Source of the DNA: an uncultured Granulosicoccaceae bacterium
GTDB taxonomy: Bacteria > Pseudomonadota > Gammaproteobacteria > Granulosicoccales > Granulosicoccaceae
DNA length: 45,178 bases
Assembly: GCA_937951345.1 (NCBI GenBank)
Contig: CALFCF010000099.1
Coordinates: 1 to 45,178, forward strand
Direction: 5' to 3'
Part shown: positions 16,792 to 25,609 of the stretch, in pieces
How positions within the stretch are numbered: position 1 is the stretch's first letter
Layout: every line of letters begins with the position of its first letter
Program-made: the position numbers and the translations under genes
Notes under the pieces: model-generated
Told to the model about the DNA's origin: nothing
Database searches by the model: none
The model's input: only the letters and a program-made list of their open reading frames with translations

Positions 16792-18099
16792 ATGGTCTTA
16801 TCAAGTCGTAACCGGCGAGGTAGAAACCCGAGCAAACAAAAAGGTGCCGTATTAGCGCTTATCGCGGTGGGTACTTTAGGTGTCTTAGCGGTAGCCGGAT
16901 TGGCTATAGACATGGGGCACAGTTACCTCAACAGAAGCCGACTTCAAAATGCATTGGATGCTGCAGCTCTAAGCGGTGCATGGACGTTACTGAATTCTGA
17001 CAGTACCGTATTTTCGACTAATGATGCGACGACGACATTCAATGAACATTTAGTTGGAGAAATGTCGCGCGACGAAATGACGTTGGTCGTTGAATTCTCT
17101 AACACACTTGTGCCATTTGTTCCCGGTGGTGCTGATCCCGATTTTATCCGTGTAAGGGTCACTGATTACGATCGACCCAACTTTTTGTCGCGTGTGCTGC
17201 CCGGTGTTGGCGATACAAAAACAGTGGGAACCACCGCTGTAGCGGGTCCGCAGCAGTTGTCAGGTGGTAGTCTCGTTTGTGACATTGCGCCGCTACTTAT
17301 CTGCGGTGACGCCAGCGATACCGATCCAACTGACGATACGCTTTTTGGTATTGGGTATGACGATGGCAGTGGGTCTGCAGGAAAGTATTGTTTGAAATCC
17401 AGTGCCAGCTCCGGTGGTAACGGTAATGGCAATAATAACGGCAACGGCAATAATAACGGTAACCAGCCGGGTGTTGAGTGGCCGGACGATTGTGTTAACG
17501 AAACGCTGCACGAAGACAATGTTGACAACAGTGTCGGCCCCGGTAACTTTCAGTTGATCCAGTTGGATTGCGGGCCGGGTGGAGACTGTGTGCGTGAGAA
17601 TCTGGCAGGTGGCTTTCAATCATGCTTGACCGATGCCGACTCAGTCACAACTAAACCTGGAAATACCGTCGGTCCAACAGCGCAAGGGTTCAACACGCGC
17701 TTTGGACAGTACCAGGGCTCTGTAAGCAGAGATGAATATCCGCCGGACCTTGTGACCACGGAGGACATAACCTACGGTGAATATCTGGATCGCTATGAGA
17801 ACGAGGCCTGGGATGAGCAGGATGGTGCTCCTCAGCGCCGCGTGATGGCCGTTCCGATAGGGAATTGTGGAGCTGACAGCGTCGGAAACGGTCAGACAGA
17901 CGTTCCAATTCTTGCCCTCGGTTGCTTTTTTATGACGGATTCAACCGAAAACACTGGGCAGGACAATTGGATAAAAGGAGTTTTGGTGCGGGAATGTACA
18001 GCTTCCGGCGTGCCTGCAGAGAATCCGGAGGCGGGTGCTATACCCGGCGGGCCTGTCCGTCTCATACTGTACAAAGATCCCGATTCACTTGCATCGTGA
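16792..18099 (+). CDS. tadG: TadG-like pilus-assembly protein
   Basis: 435 residues with an AGGGAG ribosome site before ATG 16792. The N-terminus has the TadE/G-like segment (KQKGAVLALIAVGTLGVLAV) followed by AIDMGHSYLNRSRLQNALDAAALSGA, the hallmark of the Tad/TadG N-terminal domain that anchors in the inner membrane. The remainder is a long extracytoplasmic region rich in Cys, Asp and Gly. It includes a low-complexity Gly/Asn run at about residues 205-224 built of NGNGNN units, then a domain with several Cys pairs (for example LVCDIAPLLICGD and GNCGAD). No clear von Willebrand A motif was seen. The next gene starts 7 bases after the stop. Confidence 0.85.
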   Translation: MVLSSRNRRGRNPSKQKGAVLALIAVGTLGVLAVAGLAIDMGHSYLNRSRLQNALDAAALSGAWTLLNSDSTVFSTNDATTTFNEHLVGEMSRDEMTLVVEFSNTLVPFVPGGADPDFIRVRVTDYDRPNFLSRVLPGVGDTKTVGTTAVAGPQQLSGGSLVCDIAPLLICGDASDTDPTDDTLFGIGYDDGSGSAGKYCLKSSASSGGNGNGNNNGNGNNNGNQPGVEWPDDCVNETLHEDNVDNSVGPGNFQLIQLDCGPGGDCVRENLAGGFQSCLTDADSVTTKPGNTVGPTAQGFNTRFGQYQGSVSRDEYPPDLVTTEDITYGEYLDRYENEAWDEQDGAPQRRVMAVPIGNCGADSVGNGQTDVPILALGCFFMTDSTENTGQDNWIKGVLVRECTASGVPAENPEAGAIPGGPVRLILYKDPDSLAS

Positions 18100-18106
18100 T
18101 CGTACT

Positions 18107-18610
18107 ATGAATAAACATAAATCACTAACAACCCCATTTATCGATGCAGGTAAGCGTCGAAGAATGCGGGGGCTCGCGTCGGTCGAGTTCGCCATCGGCA
18201 TAATGGTGATGATATTCATGATGCTGATTGTGGCTGAAGTTGGCCGCCTTTTATATCAGTACAATATACTTAGCCAATCAGTTCGCAATGGCGCGCGTTA
18301 CGCATCGTCTGAAGTTTTAACAGGAGCTGGCGCCCTGGATGTGCCGGGGGTTACGGCTGAAACACAGCAGCTGGTTGTGTTCGGTCAGATAGGTGGCGGT
18401 GACACCCAGTTACCCGGATTTGCAACAGGTAATGTTACGGTCAATGCAGCCTTCCCATCCGGTCTTGCCAAACCTTATGTAACCGTTGCGGCTGCATACG
18501 ATTACGCTCCGCTGTTTGCTTCAATTCCGAATTTCTGGGCCGCAGGTGATTTCGATTTTGGCTTTACGCTGAATTCGGCAATTACTATGCGGGCGGTACG
18601 TTCCTCATGA
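18107..18610 (+). CDS. tadE: TadE-like pseudopilin
   Basis: 167 residues from ATG 18107, 7 bases after the tadG-like stop, so probably coupled. A basic leader (GKRRRMRG) precedes the pseudopilin motif LASVEFAIGIMVMIFMMLIV, with cleavage after G22 and Glu at +5, then EVGRLLYQYNILSQSVRNGARYAS, the standard TadE motif. The rest is a small periplasmic domain. The upstream in-frame extension to 18035 lies inside the previous gene and is rejected. TadE proteins are processed by the prepilin peptidase and help initiate fibres. Confidence 0.92.
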   Translation: MNKHKSLTTPFIDAGKRRRMRGLASVEFAIGIMVMIFMMLIVAEVGRLLYQYNILSQSVRNGARYASSEVLTGAGALDVPGVTAETQQLVVFGQIGGGDTQLPGFATGNVTVNAAFPSGLAKPYVTVAAAYDYAPLFASIPNFWAAGDFDFGFTLNSAITMRAVRSS

Positions 18611-19098
18611 TTTACAGCTTGGTAGAAGTAAAACGGCAACGTGGACTGGCAAGCGTGGAACTTGCAATCATTGCAGCAGCGTTTTTCTTGATTGTGATGG
18701 GAGCCCTTGAGGTGTCAAGGCTACTGTTTACCTGGAATACACTTGATGCTGTTGTGCAGCGGGCAGCACGGTTAGCTGCCGTATGCCCACGCAATCATTC
18801 AGCGATTGCACCAGTCGCTATGTTTGGCCAGGTAGGGGCAACCACAGGTGTTATACCTGATCTTACTGCAGAGAATATCCAGATTACCTACCTGGATCAG
18901 GATTTTGGAGTGGCAGGCAACTATGTCACTACGCAATATGTTCAAGCCCAGATAGTTAACTATGACATTGGTTTGAATATCCCATTTATTCAAGATACAA
19001 CAATCAACAGTCCTAACTTTACAGCGGTGTTGCCAGCTGAAAGTCTCGGGTTTATACCCGGTACTGGCGCACGTTCATGCCTTGGCTCTACTGCCTAG
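18607..19098 (+). CDS. Second TadE/TadF-like pseudopilin
   Basis: 163 residues. The ATG overlaps the stop of the first tadE-like gene (ATGA), so it is translationally coupled. The leader MIYSLVEVKRQRG is followed by LASVELAIIAAAFFLIVMGA (Glu at +5), then EVSRLLFTWNTLDAVVQRAARLAAVC. The motif is the same as in the first TadE copy but the C-terminal domain differs. It may correspond to TadF, the usual partner of TadE. Conserved Cys residues occur near the N-terminal third and the C-terminus (VCPRN, ARSCLGS). Confidence 0.9.
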   Translation: MIYSLVEVKRQRGLASVELAIIAAAFFLIVMGALEVSRLLFTWNTLDAVVQRAARLAAVCPRNHSAIAPVAMFGQVGATTGVIPDLTAENIQITYLDQDFGVAGNYVTTQYVQAQIVNYDIGLNIPFIQDTTINSPNFTAVLPAESLGFIPGTGARSCLGSTA

Positions 19099-19157
19099 TA
19101 CTGCGGAACACACGCTGCTGTGTTGTGAAATGAATTCGCAGACTATTAAATTCGAAC

Positions 19158-20297
19158 ATGGCCAAAAGTCTTCATCTTCTTGTAGCTAGTCATTCGAGCA
19201 CACGTCTCAATTCGATTGAAGACGTTTTTCTGGATGTTCAGGATGTTTCCCTTACCAGAAAGCTGATCATTGACCGTGCTTTCGAGTCTATATCAGAAGT
19301 AAGCGAAGCTCCTGATGTTGTCCTGTTGGATCTCGGTGACCACTGGCAATCAGATTTAGCACAGATCTCAACTGTCTTTACTGGTGAACCACCCCCACTC
19401 GTTGTTCTCGGCCGCCCTGACGAGCCGGAGATGATGCGTCGATCCATGCAGGCCGGTGCTCGTGATTTTTTTGTAAGTCCCATCGATGAGACCGAACTTA
19501 TAGCTTCAATTCGGCGAATTGGTACCGAAACGCAGCTGAGTCGCAGAAAGAATTTCGGCACGCTTACCGCAGTCATAAACGGCAAAGGTGGTTCTGGTGG
19601 TACTGTTGTTACGTCAAGTATGGCCGTTTTACTAAGTGGTAGCCGTTCCGAACCTAAAAGTGTGGTGGCTGTCGATGCTGATATGCAATTCGGTGTGTTG
19701 CCGGTGTATTTCGACCTGCCGACAAAGGATAACCTGGGAAATGCGTTACAGGTTGTCGATACACTCGATGCTATTGCGATGGAAGGCTACCTTGAGCCAC
19801 ACGAAACCGGCGTGTCGCTACTGTCCAATCAAGCGGCTGATATTCGAGAAACCAATGCAACAGATGCCAATAATGTCCATCAGCTCTTTACTCTTCTTCA
19901 ATCGAGTCATGACCATGTAGTGGTAGACGTGCCCAGACAGCTGGATGCTTTCAGTTCAGCAATTCTGGAGCTGGCTGACAGGATTGTTGTTGTAACGCAG
20001 CAGAGCGTACCCCATGTTCGAGACACGCGTTATTTGCTCGGATTACTGCGGTTATTGGGTGTCCCAAGTAACCGTATTTGCGCGGTAGTTAATCGCTACG
20101 AGCGAAGAAACGATATAAGCGTTAGGGATATGTCAAATTCGCTCGAAGATATCGACCTACATACTGTTGCTAATGACACAAAACGTGTTTCGTATGCAGT
20201 CAATAATGGTGTACTGGTTCCCACAAAGTACCCGAGAGCCGGTTTTACTCGAGATATGGTGAAGTTCGTTCAAAAATATATCGAGAATACGGGCTAG
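19158..20297 (+). CDS. cpaE: Pilus localisation ATPase-like protein TadZ/CpaE
   Basis: 379 residues. Residues 1-130 form a receiver-like domain (VVLLDLGDH, SMQAGARDFFVSPID) without a complete acidic pocket. Residues 135-379 form a ParA/MinD-type domain with NGKGGSGGTVVTSSMAVLLS as the deviant Walker A and VVAVDADMQFGVLPVYFDLP after it. The canonical second Lys of KGGxGKT is Gly, as in many TadZ proteins, which bind nucleotide atypically. TadZ places the pilus machine at the cell pole. It lies 59 bases after the second tadE and 61 bases before cpaF. Confidence 0.94.
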   Translation: MAKSLHLLVASHSSTRLNSIEDVFLDVQDVSLTRKLIIDRAFESISEVSEAPDVVLLDLGDHWQSDLAQISTVFTGEPPPLVVLGRPDEPEMMRRSMQAGARDFFVSPIDETELIASIRRIGTETQLSRRKNFGTLTAVINGKGGSGGTVVTSSMAVLLSGSRSEPKSVVAVDADMQFGVLPVYFDLPTKDNLGNALQVVDTLDAIAMEGYLEPHETGVSLLSNQAADIRETNATDANNVHQLFTLLQSSHDHVVVDVPRQLDAFSSAILELADRIVVVTQQSVPHVRDTRYLLGLLRLLGVPSNRICAVVNRYERRNDISVRDMSNSLEDIDLHTVANDTKRVSYAVNNGVLVPTKYPRAGFTRDMVKFVQKYIENTG

Positions 20298-20358
20298 ACT
20301 GCTGTTTGATAAGAGTAGTGAGCTGGAAATCAAACGTATTTAAAAGGAATCAAGCGTC

Positions 20359-21759
20359 ATGTTGTTTCGTAACCAGAAAACAAGACCGGAAGATTCACCT
20401 GAAGTACCTGTAACTAAGGTACAAGAGCAATCGCCGGTTGAAAAAACAATAGACCCACCCGCTGCCACTTCAGCGCCCAAACGTAATTTGGAAGCTGAAA
20501 AGCAGGAGCGGGATTGGCTGCACCGCATTCATGAAAAGCTAATGACATCTGTTGATATGTCGCAGATTGTCAACCTGCCCAAACGTTCTGCCCGCAATCA
20601 GATCCGGGAAATTGCGCAACGTTTGATCGATGAAGAGTCTGTTCCTCTGCCAGCGAGTGCCAGGGTTAGAATTGTTAAAGGTATAGAAGACGAGATTCTC
20701 GGTCTTGGTCCTTTGGAACCTTTACTAAGTGACAGCAGTGTTGCCGATATATTGGTAAACCGCAGTGATTCTGTTTATGTAGAACGACACGGTTTGCTTG
20801 AGCAATCTGATGTTGTCTTTCGTGACGATGCCCATTTACTACATATTATCGATCGTATCGTTTCGAATGTTGGACGTAGAATCGATGAATCGTCCCCAAT
20901 GGTCGACGCTCGACTAGCAGACGGTTCACGTGTGAATGCCATCATCCCACCGCTTGCCATTGATGGCCCTTCTATGTCTATACGTCGCTTTACTGTCGAG
21001 CGATTGAATATCGAGCAATTGCTTGACAATGACTCGGTTTCTTCAGCGATGGCGGAGTCGTTAAACAGTATTGTCAGATCGCGTTTGAACGTGCTGATCT
21101 CTGGCGGTACTGGCAGCGGTAAAACCACGATGCTGAATATTCTATCAAATTTTATTTCTACTAAGGAACGCGTGGTAACAATTGAAGATTCTGCCGAATT
21201 GCAACTCCAGCAACCGCATGTCGTACGTCTCGAGACCAGGCCTGCAAACGTCGAGGGTTCCGGTGAAGTTACCCAACGCGACCTTGTAAAAAACTCGCTG
21301 CGCATGCGACCGGATCGCATAATTATCGGTGAGGTTCGCGGTGGTGAAGCACTGGACATGCTGCAAGCGATGAATACCGGACATGACGGATCGCTCGCGA
21401 CAGTACACGCCAACAATCCGCGTGATGCACTTTCCCGACTGGAGAACATGGTAACTATGTCGGGGCTGACGCTGCCGGCGCGAACTATTCGAAGTCAGAT
21501 TGCATCGGCAATTGATCTGGTTATCCAGCTTGAGCGCATGGAGGACGGTAAGCGACGTGTTACCAGCGTCCAGGAGATACAGGGAATGGAAGGTGAAATT
21601 ATCACCATGAGTGAGATATTTGCGTTCAAGCGGTCAGGCGTTGATTCGGAGAATCGTGTTACGGGACGTTTTCTGGCGACGGGCGTCGTACCGAAATTTG
21701 TTGACCATGCCAGAGCACGTGGCTATGACATGGACATATCACTGTTTCATCCGGATTGA
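20359..21759 (+). CDS. cpaF: Secretion/assembly ATPase TadA/CpaF
   Basis: 466 residues with an AAAAGGAAT ribosome site. The GspE/VirB11-type ATPase powers Flp assembly. After a Pro/Lys-rich N-terminus, the CpaF N-domain appears ([20 protein letters not shown]). Walker A is [16 protein letters not shown], the Asp box is [12 protein letters not shown], Walker B is [20 protein letters not shown] and the His box is [17 protein letters not shown]. Length and motif spacing are normal. Cytoplasmic, docked to TadB/TadC. Confidence 0.97.
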   Translation: MLFRNQKTRPEDSPEVPVTKVQEQSPVEKTIDPPAATSAPKRNLEAEKQERDWLHRIHEKLMTSVDMSQIVNLPKRSARNQIREIAQRLIDEESVPLPASARVRIVKGIEDEILGLGPLEPLLSDSSVADILVNRSDSVYVERHGLLEQSDVVFRDDAHLLHIIDRIVSNVGRRIDESSPMVDARLADGSRVNAIIPPLAIDGPSMSIRRFTVERLNIEQLLDNDSVSSAMAESLNSIVRSRLNVLISGGTGSGKTTMLNILSNFISTKERVVTIEDSAELQLQQPHVVRLETRPANVEGSGEVTQRDLVKNSLRMRPDRIIIGEVRGGEALDMLQAMNTGHDGSLATVHANNPRDALSRLENMVTMSGLTLPARTIRSQIASAIDLVIQLERMEDGKRRVTSVQEIQGMEGEIITMSEIFAFKRSGVDSENRVTGRFLATGVVPKFVDHARARGYDMDISLFHPD

Positions 21760-21782
21760 TTGAGGACTGACAGGAGAGAGAT

Positions 21783-22766
21783 GTGTTAGCAGGACTCGGT
21801 ACCGACGGGAAGATATTTGTAGTCATGGTCTTTGTGGCCGTGGTGTTATTGATGACGTCAGTCATCGTACCGACAATCGGATCAGAAGCCACAGCGAACC
21901 GTATGATGCGGCGTCGCATAAATCGCGTGATCGATTCTGTTGATTCAGGATCATCCAATCTTCTCAGAGATCGTTACCTTGGTGAACTGTCGCCACTCGA
22001 GCGATCGCTTGAATCGATTCCCGGTATTTCCACACTTCGCATGAATGTGATGCAGGCAGGTTTAAAAAAACCCGCTTATATGTATTTACTTTTTGCGTTA
22101 ACGCTGGGTGCCTGTGCCTTTATTGTTGTTATGTTGCTACTGCAGAGTATTTTCTTTGCAATTCCTGCTGCCTTGTTCGCTACAACTATACCGTTTATGT
22201 ATGTTTCACGACAAAGAGCAGTACGACTGGCCAAATTTGAAGAACAGTTACCCGAGGCGTTGGAAATGATGGCGCGGGCACTTCAGGCCGGACATCCATT
22301 TGTTGACACACTGAAAATGATTGGTGAAGAGATGAATGAGCCGATCGGAGAAGAGTTTCAAACGGTGTTCAACGATATTAACTATGGAATGACATCCAAA
22401 ACTGCATTTCTTGGACTGTTGACACGGGTGCCCAGTATCAGTTTAAACACGTTGATAACGGCAGTACTTATACAGCAGGAAAGTGGCGGCAAATTAGCAG
22501 AAATTCTTCTTAAAATATCGGCAGTTATTCGAAGTCGCTTTCGACTTAACCGTCGCGTGCGTACATTGTCTGCAGAAGGGCGAATGTCCGCCTGGGTGTT
22601 AACGTTGTTGCCGTTTGTGCTTGCGGTTGTCATCGCACTGTCAACACCTGCTTATCTTCCCATGATGACGAAAGATCCTCTCGGGGTTTTTATTACAGGT
22701 GCTGCTTTTGGTTTGATAGTACTAGGCAACTTCTGGATTAGAAAAATAATCCGGTTTAAGTACTGA
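21783..22766 (+). CDS. tadB: Inner-membrane platform protein TadB
   Basis: 327 residues from GTG 21783 with GGAG 7 bases upstream; the ATG at 21781 is in another frame and hits a stop at once. T2SSF-type platform protein with an N-terminal helix, a basic cytosolic region, a helix pair (LLFALTLGACAFIVVMLLLQ), the T2SSF domain (FEEQLPEALEMMARALQAGH, IQQESGGKLAEILLKISAVI) and two C-terminal helices. It binds the TadA ATPase and forms a pair with TadC. Gap to tadC is 10 bases. Confidence 0.95.
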   Translation: MLAGLGTDGKIFVVMVFVAVVLLMTSVIVPTIGSEATANRMMRRRINRVIDSVDSGSSNLLRDRYLGELSPLERSLESIPGISTLRMNVMQAGLKKPAYMYLLFALTLGACAFIVVMLLLQSIFFAIPAALFATTIPFMYVSRQRAVRLAKFEEQLPEALEMMARALQAGHPFVDTLKMIGEEMNEPIGEEFQTVFNDINYGMTSKTAFLGLLTRVPSISLNTLITAVLIQQESGGKLAEILLKISAVIRSRFRLNRRVRTLSAEGRMSAWVLTLLPFVLAVVIALSTPAYLPMMTKDPLGVFITGAAFGLIVLGNFWIRKIIRFKY

Positions 22767-22776
22767 GAGTCGTATT

Positions 22777-23751
22777 ATGGAAATATTTGATCAACTAGCA
22801 CAAGTCCTTACGGCACTTAAACCGATTCTGGGTAATTCTCAACTACTGTTTTTGATCGCTATTGGGGTTACTTTCAGCCTATTTGTATTAGCATTACTGT
22901 ATATAGTTGGTCGGGCTGTCGATCCCGCACGTCGCAGACTGATGGAAGACGGTAATGTTTCTGAGGGTAACGACAAAAATAAGCTAGCGAAAAAGATAGA
23001 TCGATCAGTAAAGCCGATCAAAGGTGTTATTGTACCCACCAAAGAAAAAGAGCTATCGCAAACTGCGAAAAAACTGGTCTATGCTGGCTTTCGTGGCAAT
23101 GAGACTGTAACCGCATTCTACGCTGTAAAATTTATTCTCGTTATTGGTCTTGCGGTCTTGTTTGCGTTGATCGCGTTTTTCTATTTTAGAGCTGATACGT
23201 CAAACACCCTCTATGCGATGCTTGCAGGTGGAACACTCGGCCTCATATTGCCAAGCTATTACCTGGACAAACGTATTGAAAAACGACAGACGCAAATCAT
23301 AAACGCGTTTCCTGACGTATTGGATTTATTAGTTGCTTGTACTGAAGCCGGCCTTGGCCTAAACGCTGCTATACAACGTGTCGCACGTGAAACCGAAATG
23401 ATGTACCCGGTCCTCAGTGCTGAACTCGAGCAGGTGAACATCGATATTCGCTCTGGTGTTGAACGTACTGAAGCATTAAAAGGACTGGCTACAAGAACGG
23501 GTGTTGATGATATTTCAGGATTTGTGTCAATGATTAGCCAAAGCGTGCGCTTTGGCACCAGTATGGCGCAAACGATGCGGATCTATGCAGAAGATTTCCG
23601 TGATAAACGCATGCAGAGAGCAGAAGAAAAGGCAGCTAAAGTGTCCACAAAATTAATTTTCCCGCTGGTTCTTTGTATATTTCCTTCCTTTTTTGCGGTT
23701 GCAATTGGACCGGCCGTCATTGCTATTGTCCGTGCATTTAAGGGAGTTTAA
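22777..23751 (+). CDS. tadC: Inner-membrane platform protein TadC
   Basis: 324 residues. Second T2SSF-type protein. It has an N-terminal helix (LLFLIAIGVTFSLFVLALLY), a basic cytosolic segment, two helices (VKFILVIGLAVLFALIAFFY and the following one), the core AFPDVLDLLVACTEAGLGLN, then ISQSVRFGTSMAQTMRIYAE, and a C-terminal helix (LIFPLVLCIFPSFFAVAIGP). Ten bases downstream of tadB, thus in the same operon. Order TadA-TadB-TadC is standard. Confidence 0.95.
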   Translation: MEIFDQLAQVLTALKPILGNSQLLFLIAIGVTFSLFVLALLYIVGRAVDPARRRLMEDGNVSEGNDKNKLAKKIDRSVKPIKGVIVPTKEKELSQTAKKLVYAGFRGNETVTAFYAVKFILVIGLAVLFALIAFFYFRADTSNTLYAMLAGGTLGLILPSYYLDKRIEKRQTQIINAFPDVLDLLVACTEAGLGLNAAIQRVARETEMMYPVLSAELEQVNIDIRSGVERTEALKGLATRTGVDDISGFVSMISQSVRFGTSMAQTMRIYAEDFRDKRMQRAEEKAAKVSTKLIFPLVLCIFPSFFAVAIGPAVIAIVRAFKGV

Positions 23752-23771
23752 GCTGGATTGAGGCTATTGGT

Positions 23772-25070
23772 ATGTTCAAATATTCAATTAAAACAACCTG
23801 TATCTGGTTTGTTGTCATATCGACGACTTTGGGTGGGTGCGCCACTATCAAACAAGATAGTCAAGCCACACCGTTTGAAAAAGATCAACGCCCGGCGGCA
23901 GAATATATAAAAGACGGCGATCGGGCGATGCGTAGCCTTGATTATGATGAGGCTCTGGTGCAATACGTTCTTGCACTGGAAACCGGGAATCGTGATGCTC
24001 AAACATTTTTCAAGATAGGGACCGCGCATCGTCTTAACGGAAACCTGGCTTTATCAGAAGCTGCATACGACAATGCCATTGACATTGACGATAGCCACTT
24101 ACAAAGCAAAGAAGGGCTAGCGCTGGTTTATATCCGCCAGGATAAACTGGATACAGCCGAAAGATTACTTCGTACTATCACTGAAACAGAAGGTTATCAG
24201 TCGGCAGAAGCGCATAATGCACTAGCAATACTCTATGATTTAAAAGGTAATTTTACGGACGCTATGCGTAGTTATGAGGAAGCGTTGGCACTGGTACCCA
24301 ATTCAGCTGAGTATCATAATAACCTGGGGTATTCGTACTATCTTCAAGGTGAAATTGCAAAAGCGCGCGATATGTTTGAAGCCAGCCTGAGTCTGGATCG
24401 ACGCTTTTCACAGGCGTGGGCCAATCTGGCGTTAGTACATGCGCGAAATGGAGATCAGGCCCAGGCCTTACGAGCGTTTGAAGAAATCGGTGAGCGCCAT
24501 CAGGCTCTCAACAATCTTGGTTATCTAAATATCCTGCTCGATAACACGACTGGTGCGCGAAAGAATCTAAGTGAATCCATCGCGAGTTCGCCCAGCTATT
24601 ACAACACGGCTTATAAAAATCTGGATTCACTGGAATTATCTGATAAAACTACCAATGTCTATCATAGCGACGCTGACTTTGTCTCCAATGATGACGGTGA
24701 TGAGGTTGCTGTTGTTGCAACCTTGTCCAGTTCCAATGAGCAACGTGCGCTTGCCAGTGATACTGCTGTTGCGCGACAAATACAGCTTGCCAAGGTTCCA
24801 GAAAGGCAAGAAATTCCTAACTACAAGCTTGACTACGAGGACAACAATAGTGTGGTGCAGCAAGTTCAGGAGAAGTTAACAATCCTTGGGTACGATCCGG
24901 GGCCGGCAGACGGAATTTTCGGTAGTCAAACGGTGACTGCTTTAAGAAGTTACCAACGAAACAATGGCTATGTGGACAATGGTAAGTTAACGCGAAAAAT
25001 TGTTATGGAATTTGATATTTCAAATATCGATTTGCACAACGATGGTCCTGTTAGCATTCTGAAAAATTAG
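23772..25070 (+). CDS. tadD: TadD-like TPR lipoprotein with peptidoglycan-binding domain
   Basis: 432 residues. The signal peptide ends in lipobox TLGGC (about C23). Residues 40-280 hold about six tetratricopeptide repeats (DYDEALVQYVLALETGNRDA, AEYHNNLGYSYYLQGEIAKA, FSQAWANLALVHARNGDQAQ). A polar linker follows. Residues of about 365-415 form a PG_binding_1 domain (VQQVQEKLTILGYDPGPADG, FGSQTVTALRSYQRNNGY). TadD in other systems is a TPR lipoprotein needed for pilus assembly. The added peptidoglycan-binding module is a plausible way to tether the complex to the wall. Twenty bases after tadC; last gene of the locus. Confidence 0.9.
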   Translation: MFKYSIKTTCIWFVVISTTLGGCATIKQDSQATPFEKDQRPAAEYIKDGDRAMRSLDYDEALVQYVLALETGNRDAQTFFKIGTAHRLNGNLALSEAAYDNAIDIDDSHLQSKEGLALVYIRQDKLDTAERLLRTITETEGYQSAEAHNALAILYDLKGNFTDAMRSYEEALALVPNSAEYHNNLGYSYYLQGEIAKARDMFEASLSLDRRFSQAWANLALVHARNGDQAQALRAFEEIGERHQALNNLGYLNILLDNTTGARKNLSESIASSPSYYNTAYKNLDSLELSDKTTNVYHSDADFVSNDDGDEVAVVATLSSSNEQRALASDTAVARQIQLAKVPERQEIPNYKLDYEDNNSVVQQVQEKLTILGYDPGPADGIFGSQTVTALRSYQRNNGYVDNGKLTRKIVMEFDISNIDLHNDGPVSILKN

Positions 25071-25305
25071 TCTTTCTAAATTTGAGAAACAAAATAACGA
25101 TGATCGGTTAAAGCCTGTTTCGTTACTGCTAACTGTTTGATATCCCCTGCTATATATCTCACACATTAGTAATTTTTGTTAATCTGTTAAAAATTACCAA
25201 TAATAGCAGTTAACTACATTCCACGGTAGCCGCTGAATTCTCCTACAGTCGTAATGTCTATTTATCACGATTCACGTGATTTGATAGTGATGTAGGGGAT
25301 GTAAA

Positions 25306-25422
25306 GTGATTGAAGTTCTGAAAAGAAATGCCAAAAAATTTGGCTTTTTGTATATAGCAGTAAATGGAACAGTCTTTCTCGTATCTTTCGGATACACGTT
25401 GGTTACGCAACTTGCTATATGA
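25306..25422 (+). CDS. Possible 38-residue membrane peptide
   Basis: GTG 25306 follows AGGGGA by 7-8 bases, and the frame runs 38 codons to TGA. The product has a basic start (MIEVLKRNAKKFG), one hydrophobic segment (FLYIAVNGTVFLVSFGYTLV) and a short tail (TQLAI). No family is recognised. The good ribosome site, basic-hydrophobic layout and position in an otherwise empty gap support a small inner-membrane protein, but the length allows chance. Confidence 0.5.
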   Translation: MIEVLKRNAKKFGFLYIAVNGTVFLVSFGYTLVTQLAI

Positions 25423-25519
25423 TGCTAGTTGCTTTTAATCTCTATCTTGAAGGCTCTTCGATTTATCGCTAGCCATCAGTTACAAATTAGTCTAAAGAAA
25501 GAAAATGGATTAAAGAAAA

Positions 25520-25551
25520 CATGATTCAGCGCGTTAAGACGTTGAATCATG
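25520..25551. terminator. Hairpin between convergent units
   Basis: CATGATTCA (25520-25528) pairs with TGAATCATG (25543-25551), with extra pairing in the loop. It lies between the plus-strand Tad side and the minus-strand GH16 gene that ends at 25610, as expected for a bidirectional 3'-end hairpin. No clear T-run on either side. Apart from this and the 25306 frame, the 25071-25609 gap shows nothing recognisable. Confidence 0.45.
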
Positions 25552-25609
25552 CTTCGTACCTGTAAAGCTCTGACTATAAGGGCATCTAACTCTTTAAAAC
25601 GGGTATTGT

